Source of the DNA: Sialis fuliginosa | Lineage: Eukaryota; Arthropoda; Insecta; Megaloptera; Sialidae | Direction: 5' to 3' | NCBI GenBank assembly: GCA_961205875.1 | Contig: OY540813.1 | Coordinates: 28,553,001 to 28,617,000, forward strand | DNA: 64,000 nucleotides | In this document: positions 34,563 to 46,400 of the stretch, piece after piece | How the letters are laid out: the number at the start of each line of letters is the position of its first letter | How positions within the stretch are numbered: position 1 is the stretch's first letter | Translations under genes and position numbers: made by a program | The notes under the pieces: generated by a model | The model's database searches: none | Told to the model about the DNA's origin: nothing | The model's input: the letters and a program-made list of their open reading frames with translations, nothing else

Positions 34563-35045
34563 AATGTCAACTGCAAATTCCTTCTTTTTTTACTCTACAC
34601 TTTGTATATTTCTCTCTTATAAATTATAGTGACCTTTTTTTGCTATATAATATACTAATGACCGGTATTATAAACGAGCTAGCAAGCACTTCCAAATGAG
34701 GTTTCAAACCTATCTGACAGTTCTCTTGCAGTTTCTTGATGTGTTTAACAATTTTCGCGTATGCGTGGTATGTAAACACCAACGGTATTAAAACAGTGGC
34801 GATATTATGAAAATTATTTTGTGCGGTCAGAGTCGCCAACTGTGTTATACAAACCAAAGATATTATCACATTATTAATACCCAATTTAAAAGTGCTTGCC
34901 AGCTAGCAAATTTGCTAGCTCTTTTATAATACCGGACATTATACTTTTTTACATTTTTCTTCTTACTTGCAATTTTTCAACTACACAAATTAGCTTTTAC
35001 AACTTTTTACAACTGCAGTTTTCATTTTTGGAACTGCAGAAACAA
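34563..35045. repeat. T-rich dispersed repeat interrupted by a MITE
   Basis: Parts 34563-34650 and about 34940-35045 match 51483-51665 in order; the MITE at 34659-34938 separates them. Shared words include ttgcaatttttcaactacac and aactgcagttttcatttttgg. Confidence 0.65.
34659..34938 (-). mobile_element. MITE, TGTCCGGTATTATAAA family
   Basis: Ends tgaccggtattataaacgag and ctcttttataataccggaca. Subterminal gctagcaagcactt and interior 'aacggtattaaaacagtgg' are shared with copies at 38854, 39564 (inverted) and 52849. Confidence 0.85.
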
Positions 35046-35311
35046 GCTACAACTTCACACTAAAATAACCCCTGCTTTCCCTCCCGCTTCACTCTACTGA
35101 CCTCGACCAGAAGTAAGACCAGAAATTCTGCGGCCTTCTACGTAGTAATAACTTTGTTTTATGTAACCCATCCATTTTAATATTATTTGTAATATATTAT
35201 ACATATGTACATATATGTAGAAAAAACTACAATTTTTATTTTCTTCTATAGTATTTTATTCAGCTCTTGGTCCTAAGTCCTAATTAAACAAAATTTATAT
35301 GCACTTATATG

Positions 35312-36035
35312 CAGGGCCGGATTAACAACGTAGCAGGAGTAGCAAATGCTACGGGCCCTGCGTCTCTGGGGGCCCCGCGACTTTGCGGAAAAATATCTCT
35401 TATTGGACTTACCACTTACCGTCCAATGGTTGATACGGTGTGTACAATAATTAATAATTTAAATTTAGGGTTTCCGATCTCGATTCGATTTAATCGAAAA
35501 ATCAATTTTTGAAGCTCCGATTTTTGATTTTTTTTATCGATTTTTCTAAATTTGCTCAAATCAAATCAAGAAAATTGGTGTTTTATGATACACACCTCAA
35601 AAAAATTAAAGGATAATTAAAAAAAAAGCAAAACAAAAAATTCAAATTTTCAAACAGTTATATTTCCGCGAAAATTAATTTAATTTACGTGTTCCAAAGC
35701 ACATTTAAAAGTTTGTGCTTTCTAGTTTTTGAATAAAAATATCAACAAATTTTATCATCTTTTTCCGTTCTTTGCCAAGGGTTAAAAGGGTTCAAAAAAA
35801 ATTCCCTTAATTTTTTATTAACTTATCAAATTAAGGATTGTATATTCTAAATCAAGTCAGTCAGCGGTGTGACGCCCGCTTAATGTGCAATAAAAATCCT
35901 ATTGACTTTTTTTCGGGGGGAGTGGGTGAAACTATCGATTTACTCCCCGAGTTTCCCCCCCCCCCTCCGACGCCACTTCCAAGGGCCTCTTTATAACATT
36001 TGCTACGGGCCCCGCGCTTGCTTAATCCGGCCCTG
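35312..36035. mobile_element. hAT element with perfect 8-bp target duplication
   Basis: 724 bp; TIR CAGGGCCGGATTAA / TTAATCCGGCCCTG and target duplication cttatatg at 35304-35311 and 36036-36043, identical. 'gctacgggccc' near both ends. No transposase; a non-autonomous and relatively young insertion. Confidence 0.93.
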
Positions 36036-37278
36036 CTTATATGCAAAGATGTACCCCGACTCACGTGAATTCGATCTACGCAATTTTCGTCGGTTATACC
36101 AATCGCCTAACTTCCGGGTATCGTTTAATTGTAATATTGTAGTTTTAACGATACTTTTAGTGCATTTGTGTTACATTTAATGAAGTGCAACTAAGCTTTA
36201 TTTAATTAGTTTTAGTTCAATCATAAGTTCGTTTCAATAGAAATGAAAAAGATAAAGTCAGATTCATATTATTTTATTTTCAAAACGTAAAAAAATCGAT
36301 ACTAGTTATAAGGCTTCCGCAATGATATTGATATAAATCTTGGCATCTAAGTATAAGCCTCGTCGATTTGGTAGTTTTCTCCACTAACGTGTCGTCGTAC
36401 ATTACAGTTTTTTTTTTTTCAGGAGTCCTGGAAATGTCATCTGCAATGTGCGACGTTGGCCGAGAAAACTTATACTCGCAGAAATTAAAGTTCATATCAT
36501 GTAAAAAAAATGGGTTGTTGTACAAATACATATTTCGTAAATGGTGTATAATGTATGTCAAGTTGGAGATTAACAGAAATGTTGACATTTTTTCAAACAA
36601 AAAATAACTAAATTATTTTTTCGAATAAATTATAGTTTTGGAATAAAGGGCTTCTACATATAGATACATATATGGAATAATCTTTATCTTGAGGGATTGA
36701 AAATACCGTAAATATTTAATAAATATCAATGAAACATATTTCATATTTCTAACCTCTTCAGAATTACAAAAGTCACCTGACTTTCACAAATATCTAATTT
36801 TCTATTATAATCATATATTCTGATCGTAAGGGAGATCCTACTCGGTATCTTTCAGATTCAACACTATTTAACAGCCTGGCGATGATGTCAATCAAATGCT
36901 TGCATATTTATTTTTCTTCAATTTTTATCGTTGTTATTACAAATAAATATTTTTGTTGCATATATTTTTTTTCTAACATATATTTTGATACCAAACTCTA
37001 TGACTACATCTAGTTCCTATATTTGTTGTTATTTATTAATAGCAACGAATGTTGTTATTACAACATGCAAGGTAAACAGTCCACCGTGAGTCGTGACGCA
37101 ATGCGTCCGTGAAATGTATCAGTATACAAAAATCCAACATTTGCAAAATAATATTCTCAGTACTTTTTGTCAAACCGGTTTCCAATCTATTCTACCAATT
37201 TTATTTCATTAATATAGCTCCATCCAAGGAATAATAATCAGTATCTATGAAAACTTTGTTAGTGAAAACAGCGAAATC
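36036..37278. other. Upstream region of gene C
   Basis: Mostly AT-rich. Frames around 36280-36607 open on both strands but match no family I know. TCAGTA at 37238-37243 resembles the arthropod initiator, 36 nt before the ATG. No strong TATA box. Confidence 0.4.
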
Positions 37279-37477
37279 ATGTGGTTCTCGTTAAAAAGTG
37301 AAGATCTCATTGTAACGAAGTATCTATGGAGTGCTATAGCGGTCAGTGTTCTTGTACTCATTGTTAAATACAACTGGAGTAGAAGAAAACTTTACCGGAT
37401 TTCCGCTGAACTGCCTGGACCGCCTGCAATTCCTTTACTAGGAAGTGCTCATTTGGTCTGGGGTAAAGATCTAAAAG
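37279..37477 (+). CDS. Gene C exon 1
   Basis: 199 nt; Met-Trp start as in gene B. Signal anchor, basic SRRK, proline hinge, LGSAHLVWGKDLK. Donor gtaaaa in phase 1. Confidence 0.92.
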
Positions 37478-40400
37478 GTAAAATTGAATTTTCGGGGGTG
37501 GAATATATACTAACTGGTCCTGTATCATAAAGGAGCTAACAACCACTTTCAAATTGGGTATCAAACCCAGTGGTGAACTGTAAAGGGCTAGTGTGAACCC
37601 TTTGTTAAATTATTCTATAATTTGCAAGCCCTTTGTTCTTCTTAGGCGGGCCGCACACAGAGAAAATTTTTTTTATGAAACCAATTTCATGAATCTTGGT
37701 TTGTGAAACGTGTTTCATATTTGCCGCACACAAATAAAACTTTTTTAATAAAACTAGAAATTAGTTTCAACAATGTCGTCTGACAAAGAAGAAGTGCTAA
37801 CGCTGTATTGGTGGCTAAGAAATAAAAAAAAGGAAACGTAGGTTCTGGGTTCATTTATTTCGATAAAGATTATTGTTTTGCAGGTCATAAGTCCATGTAA
37901 ACAGAACCCAAACATTTTCGTGAAACTCAGTGTGCTATATCTGATTGTTTTTCAATTGAATGGTTTTTCATAAAAAAAAGTTTCCTCTGTGTGCCTTAGT
38001 AACCATTTTCTCAAAAAAAATATACAAAATCTACAAATTATTTTTATAGTAGCTAACTTTTCGGGCTGTTGTCCACGTTGTCATATTCTTAAACTTGATA
38101 CGACAACGTAGACAACAGCCCGAAAAGTTAGCTGCTATGGACAACGGCCACGAAAGCCTACAGAAAAAAATTATTTTTATTACATACATTTGTAAAACGA
38201 TGAAGTTATGCCTATTAAGCAATGGCGATTAAGTTTAGAATAACCCATATAGAACAATAGCAATTTTAATTGACTTCAAAAGAGGAGAAGATTCTCAATT
38301 CAATCAGCATATATTTTTTATGTATGTTCAGGCATAACTCCGACAAAAATGCACCGATTTTGACTTTTTTTGTTTTAAAAAGTATACTCCCGATGTGACC
38401 CCATATAAATTTTAACAAAATCTGACCCTTAACTTCTTATACCGTGTTTAGACCGAAAAAACAAAACAGCAACATCGTGTCTTTTTGACAAAAATGCAAT
38501 AAACCCTATGCATTTTTAAATACGATGTGTTTTCAAACACCGTGTTGCTGTTTTGTTTTCTTTGGTCTAAACACGGCGTTAGTACGCCGCTTTAGAGGGA
38601 AAATAATAAACAAGTTAAAAAAATAAATTAAAACGACTTAAAAAAAACTCAAAACAGTGAAAAGAATATAATAATTCTTAAAAGTTTTTTATATCGGTAC
38701 CAAACCAATAAAAAACATTTTAAGAGAGGAAAATAAAGAGAACCGACTTCAAAAACTGTTTAAGTCGGTTTTATTTTATTTATATGTATTATTTTTATAA
38801 GTAAACCTTATAATAACTCATAATTAACATTAATTTTTTTAAATTTATCTAAAAGCGAGCACTTTGTTAAAAGTTTCATACCTCACCACTGATCAAACAT
38901 TTATGACAATTCTCTTGAAGTATCATGAAGTGTTTGACAAATTTCTCGCACGCGATGATTGGTATTAAAACAGTGGTTATATTACGAAAATTATCACGTA
39001 TGGTCAAAATCACCAACTGTGTTTTTATAGGTATCCATTTGCAATTTTTTTTAATCGTTTTCAAAATGCACCAATGACACATCGTTAAATTTGACCGAAG
39101 GCTTAATCAACTTGGAATACACTGTATAGCACAGAATTAATATCCCGTTGAAAGTACTTGTTATAATACCGGACATAAACTTTTATTTTCACGTCTTAAC
39201 AATATATTTGCTTCTATTTTGATTTTAATTTTAATGATATATTGGTTGTCAAATAAATATATTTCCTGTAGACCCGGAAGTCAGATTAAAATCTCATATA
39301 ACAATTTGTCGGACAAATATACAAATATACAGACACACAGACAAATATTTTTTTAAACGGGGTTTTCAAATTATAAATATAAATATTAATCAAAATTGAA
39401 CTTCGATTAAAATAAAATTTCCAGATAATTCATATTTCATTTAAGACCCCTGTCTAAAGGAACCATTCGGATCCAGGAACATAAACATTTTAATTTTTAA
39501 AAAAGACCCGAATGATACGCTACTAACTTTTTGGTGCGTATTATTTCGGAGCATATCAGTTTTATGTTCGGTATCATAAAGCAGCTAGCTTTGCTAGCTA
39601 GCAAGCACTTTCAAATGGGGTATTAATTCTGTACTAGTATCTATGGATTATCAATGGACTTTAGAGCAGTCATACATCAACAAATTGTAACACAGTTGGT
39701 AACAAAATAATTTTCATAATATCACCACTGTTTTAATACCGTTGGTGTTTACATATCACGCGTACATGAAAATTGTCAAACATTTCATGAAATTTAAAGA
39801 GAACTGTCAGATACGTTTGAAACCTCATTTGGAAGTGCTTGCAAGCTAGCAAATTTTGCTAGCTCGTTTATAATACTGGACATTAATTTAGATAGCGTGT
39901 TATGAATCCTATATTATTTCTTATTTAATTGTAATTCTAAATTTATATTATTATAACCCGAGTTTAATCGCTATGTTATACATGCTATATGTTTGTGTCT
40001 AATAATAAAGTAGGATCTGGTATGATAAAAATAATGCTGATATAAAAAATTGAATAAAATATAAATATAAATATCTTCTCGGTCTCGTCTCGTCACAATT
40101 TTAGACGATCTCGGTTCTTTATTAATTAAGTCAATCTCGTTTCGAGACCAAGAAAAATATTGTTTCAATGTGCACCCCTGTTTTCCAAACTTTTTTATAG
40201 CAGTGGCGTAACCAGTGGGGGGGGGGATGGAAGCCTCCCCCCCCCTAGCAGTGATATAATATGTACATAATTTTTTCTACACAAATAACAAAAGACAATT
40301 TTTTGTGTCCCCTCCCTCAAAAGATTTCTGTAGCGAGGAAGAAATTCTTATATTCCTTTATTTTATTTTATTTTTTTCATTTTAATCTAAAAATAGAAGT

Positions 40401-43400
40401 TGTTTTAATTTATTTTAATTATTATGCCTATTAGCGTAAATATATTTTTAAATACGCGGAAAAAGCATTTGCATCTCTTATATTATGTAATAGTGCGGTA
40501 AAAATAAACAGGATATTTATTCAATGAAAATTTTAATATTTATATTATTCACTGTTATGGAAAACCAGTTTTGATTTTATTATTTTATTATTTTTAAGAA
40601 AAGAATATACATAATTACATAAAAAGATGAGTATCATGATATTTTATAAGAATGTTATGTAAAAATAACAAAATTTTAATAATTTCTTTCTAATAAAAAA
40701 TTAAACTTAAATTCAAGAACGTCAAAACATACAAGATCATATTTACTTTCAACAACAAAATTATTAAAAATATTTGTGAGCATAATGACGAAGGTATCGA
40801 ATGAAAAAAACATCTGCCAAGTAAATGTACAGTGCTTCCTCGTGCCAAATTCAAAATTATTGAACAATTTAAATAAAAACCGAAAAAGTGTTCAGATAAA
40901 TTGCCTAGCATTGGTAAAAACGCACCTAATTATTTTTTCGTATATTTTTAATTTTTTGACAATTTCAATCTAAATCTAAATTTATGCAAACGACAAAATG
41001 ACATTTAATATGTCAAAAAAACACGATTTTTTAAAGCAAATTGAGATCAATCTTTGTGAGGGAATATTTCACAAACAAACGTAGACCTATATTATAGGAA
41101 ATTGAATGCTTTACAAAAAAGAGTCTATTCAATTTTTACGTAACATATATCGTTCTTGAGATATCATGAAAAAATATATATTTTGGGATGTCACCCCTCC
41201 CCCTTACACATTAATTTAAAATGGGACCGTCCTTAAGCCAGACCCAACCATCCAACCAAGTTTAATTAATATCGGTTCAGTGGTTCATGAGTTATACGTG
41301 TGACAAGGATTTAGGTGACACACGGACGGACGGACAGACAGACAGGCACGGAACAAAAAGTGTTTGTCTTGACGTGAAACGGGAAGATGAATTTAAAATT
41401 TTGAAATCGGAGAACATTTTTTTTTGTCTCAATCTAAAACAAAAGCTTCTCGTATCTTCGATATTGCGAGGAAGTAAAATATCAAAGGTAAATATAATAA
41501 CTAAAACAATTGATAATATTTTTGGCTAATTTGAGTTATTTATCCAAAAGTTGAAATATTCTTTCTAAAATCATAAACAATCAGAATTGAATTTGCTTAT
41601 GAACTGAAATTATTTATTTTAAACAAGATACTAATAAAAACTAGTTTTTTATTATACTGAATCTTATTTTTATATTAAACGTTTGGTAAATTCAATATAA
41701 ATAAAATACGTTACAAAAAACTTGTTTGTAGGAATATAAACACACCTTTTTATTGAAGTATGTATGTATATGTATTATATACATAATATTGTAAAACGCA
41801 TGTATGCGGAAAATATTTTAGTTAATTCTTTTGCATGTTGATAAATTAAATTTTTATGATAATTATCTTAAATCATACACGAGAAAAATATATTTGTCCT
41901 TGTTAAATTAAAGCAATATTATTTGTAGTATCAATATATTTAAATTAACAGTAACAATTTTAATGTATCCTTCTTGCTATATATAAAAGTTATAATTTAA
42001 TTAATATTATAAGAAATTGTGTATCTACTTGTACCCAAAACTTAATAATTAATAAAACTTATATTTACTTGGTAATTTTGCTTCCTCGCAATATCGAAGA
42101 TACGAGAAGCTATGTGATCGTTTCAGATTGAGACAAAAAAAAAGTTCTCCAATTTCAAAATTTTTAATTTATTTATCCGTTTCACGTCAAGACAAACACT
42201 TTTCGTTCCGTGTCTGTCTGTCTGTCCGTCCGTCCGTCCGTCCGTCTGTCCCCTGAATCCTTGTCACACGCATAACTCATGAACCACTGAACCGATATTA
42301 TTGAAACTTGGTCGGATGGTTGGGTTTGGTTTGAGGACGGTCCCATTTCAAAATCATCAAAATCGTGTGTAAGGGGGAGGGGTGACACCCCAAAATATTT
42401 ATTTTTTCAAGATATCTCAAGAACGACACATGTTACGAGAAAATTTTATAGAATATTTTTTGTAGAGAATTAAATTTCCTATAATATGGGTCTACTACGT
42501 TTGTTGTAAAATATTCCCTTACAAAGATTTATCTAAATTAATTTTAAAAATTCGTGTTTTGTTTTTCTAAATTGATATTTGATTGGATATATTAAGTGTC
42601 ATTTTGACGTTTTAAATGTCACTTTGGCGTTTTAAATGTCACTTTGACGTTTAAAATGTCATTTTGACATTTGCATAAATTTAGATTTAGATTGAAATTG
42701 TCAAAAAATTAAAAATATATGAAAAAATATTCAGGTGCGTTTTAAGAAAAAATTCGAACTAAGATTTTTTAGTAAAATTTGTATAAAAATTAAATGGTTA
42801 ACCAATGCCAGGCAATTTATCTGAACACTATCGGTTTTAGTGAATTTAGCACGAGGAAGCACTGTGCATTTACTTGGCAGATGTTTTTTACTATTGCTTC
42901 CTCGCAATATCGAAGATACGAGAAGCTATGTGATCGTTTCAGATTGAGACAAAAAAATGTTCTCCGATTTCAAAATTTTAAATTGATTTATCCGTTTCAC
43001 GTCAAAACAAACACTTTTCGTTCCGTGTCTGTCTGTCTGTCCGTGTGCCCGTGTGTCCGTCCGTCCGTCCGTCTGTCCCCTGAATCCTTGTCACACGCAT
43101 AACTCATGAACCACTGAACCGATATTATTGAAATTTGGTCGGATGGTTGGGTCTGGTTTGAGGACGGTCTTATTTCAAAATCATCAAAATCGAATGTAAG
43201 GGAGAGGGGTGACATTCCAAAATATTTATTTTTTCAAGATATCTCAAGAACTACACATTTTACGTGAAAATTTTATAGAATCTTTTTTGTAGAGCATTAA
43301 ATTTCCTATAATATAGGTCTACAACGTTTGTTGTAAAATATTCCCTTACAAAGATTTATCTCAATTTATTTTAAAAATTCGTGTTTTGTTTTTCTGAATT

Positions 43401-46400
43401 GACATGTCAAAAAATTAAAAATATACGAAAAAATAATCAGGTGTGTCTTGAGAAAAATTTCGAACTAATATTTTTTAGTAAAATTGTATAAAAATTAAAT
43501 GGTTAACCAATTCCAGGCAATTTATCTCAACATTATCGGTTTTTATTTAAATTGTTCAATAATTAACTACCTTTGATGAATTTAGCACGAGGAAGCACTG
43601 TGCATTTACTTGGCAGATGTTTTTTAACCGATTTCAAAAAAAGGAGGAGGTTCTCATTAAATACAATCTTAAAATTGACGACTGAAAATTGCAATTAGGT
43701 ACACATGTCAATTTATATTAAATAGCTCTATTCATTGGTGAAAATAGTTGTTTTCCGTAATTTTTTTAGTAGATTCTAGTGACATTACCGTTTATCAAAT
43801 TGTATTATAACAATACAAGGTTACTGATTTGCTAATTTTTGCCAATTTTGATTATTTTGTATTAATTATTATTTATTAATTTGTACATTTTGTTCTTAAA
43901 CAAAAGTTACTTAAGCGTTATTTTATATAATTTCTCTAACTGAAGTTGTTTTTACTTAAATTAAATACACCTTAATCACAATAAAACAATGTCACTCGAC
44001 ACGTGTTTCGACTTCACAAGTAGTCATCATTAGGAGCCTAACAATTTCAGACTGTTACTACGTGTCGAGTGACATTGTTTTATTGTGGTTAAGGTGTATT
44101 TTTAATTTAAGTGACTAAGAAACCACAGTTTCTTCTTTTTTCCGGTAGGAAGTTGTTTTTGCTGAAAACGTATAAGTGTATCACAGCAATTTGAAACTAT
44201 CAAGTAAAATTGTTTAAAATTTCAACATCCTTCGAAAATTTTTTGATTAACATTACACAATATTGACATTTTGAAATTTTACATTTACAATTTAAATATG
44301 TTCTTCCGTACGCTTTCGTGGCCTTTGTCGATAAGAACTAACTTTTAAATTTTCGAAAATTGTGGGGTACCCTTAAGACTTAGAGAAAAATGAATAATGA
44401 CAAAAAATAATCTTCTTAATAAGAACTTTAAAACAAAGAAAAGAAAATTGAAATCAGATGACTAGGAGCTGAGATACAGCCAATTTAATAAAAACGGTGG
44501 GGGTCATCTTTAATAGCCGATATAATGGTGTTCTACGCGGATTTTAAAGTGGCTTCCTATCTGAAAATTATTCTTTTGACCTTATCTATGAGCACAGAAA
44601 GTGTCATACCCCAATCAAAAAGTGCAGGGTTTTTTTACGTACCAGACGTACTATTACATAATATATTTGATAAAAAAGAGCATCAGCACAATATTAAAAA
44701 GGGGTAAAGTTGTCAGCAAGTCGAGTGATAGAAGATAGTCTAGATATGCTATATAAAAACACATAAAAATGAAAATTTTTGTTATTAAATTGATATCAGG
44801 CCGCTTGAAATTAATTATAGGGGTTATTTAAATAGTATATTTGATGAAAAAAAGGTCAACATAATATTTAAAGGGGGTAAAGTTGTCAGCTGAATAATAC
44901 ATTTGATTGCTCTATATTCGAGTAAAATGCCTGGTTTGCACCTACAATCCCCCTGCTGACGATCTTACCCCTGTCGGATTACCTGCTGACTTTTTTTTCT
45001 TATTTTTTTAACATAAATAACGACCTGTATAAGTTTCATCCGACTTAAAATCAAATGAAATTAATTTTTTTTAATCAGGTCTATTTAGGCTGCTGACATA
45101 TAATCCACTATTATCTATGCTGCTGACTATTTTTGTAATTATTATTATTATTTGAACTATCAGTGTACAAATTTTCAGACGACCTGAAATGACTTTTGGA
45201 TTATTATTTTTTTACATAATCAACAATTTTTCACCACCCGGTCTACCGCTGGTGCGCCTACTGACCCTTGATTCTATCATTATATATATTTAAACAATTG
45301 ATTCTACTTATAATTGATCGACCTGAAATGACCATGAAAAATGCAACGTTGCCTCCCGTACTATAAGTAGTATCATCCTACAAGGTGAACAACAGTCCGA
45401 AAAGTTATCTCTTACCTAATTTAAATATGCATTTTTATGCATTAAGCACTGAATATTACTTTATGCAATCATATTAGCATAAAATATGGTCATTAAAATT
45501 ATTATTTTTTGCAATAACAATTTACTTTTGGTGCATTATATTAACATAGTTATTGAAATAGTTTCGCCATGTCCGCCATGTCCGGACGAAGACTGATCAA
45601 AAACAGAAATGATAAGATTTTTGAAAAAAAATTTCTTTGGACCCCCTTTCCATAGACTGAAAAGTGAACTCACAAATTTTTTTCACTAACCCCATTGAGT
45701 GGGTGGTCATTAGATAGTTCGAAGTATGTTCAGGGCTCTATTAAAAGTGCACGATACGTTGGCCGATAACACGACCAAACCGACGCGGCTTGCACCCACA
45801 AGTCAAGATCCATATCAAGATCACCGCGGAAGCCTCAATACTTCTTTAACTAATTCTAAGTACTTTTTATTCTTTGTAAATTTTCTTAAATGTTAATCCT
45901 TTATGAGACAACACCTGGAGCAGAAATTATGGATTTTCGTAGGTTACACCCATAACAACTTTTTATCATCATTTTAATATTAATTCCCCAAGCTACAAAA
46001 AATTTCAATCAAAAGGCTCATGGCTTTTGTGGGTCCTTACATTTGTTCTACTTTATTAACAAAAAACATTTTTTTTAATTTCCTCGACACCTTCTGAATG
46101 TTTACGGGACATCCTGTATAGTGTTAACTTATTGATATTGAGTACGTTTACACAGCGCTTTTATTCCTGTTTAACTATAACCGATGTAATAAAACCGGCT
46201 GTAAAAGTCCGTGTAAACGGCACTTTACACCCGACATAACTAATCGGGTTTAGTTATTCTTCTTGGTCTACGGGAATATCATAAGTAAACCGGAATAGAG
46301 CAGGAATAAAAATGCGTGTAAACTGCATGAACATAGTTATACCTATTTAGCCAACCTCAAAAAATATAAGTATCTACGGAGTATTCAAATGAAAAACAGA

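Noticed and set aside
36280-36607. Overlapping 79- and 106-aa frames upstream of gene C
   Set aside because: No family match by eye and no supporting splice or promoter context; kept only as unrecognised spacer.
22482-37278. Further P450 exons or a P450 pseudogene between B and C
   Set aside because: I looked for heme-loop, ExxR and hinge motifs on both strands and saw none.
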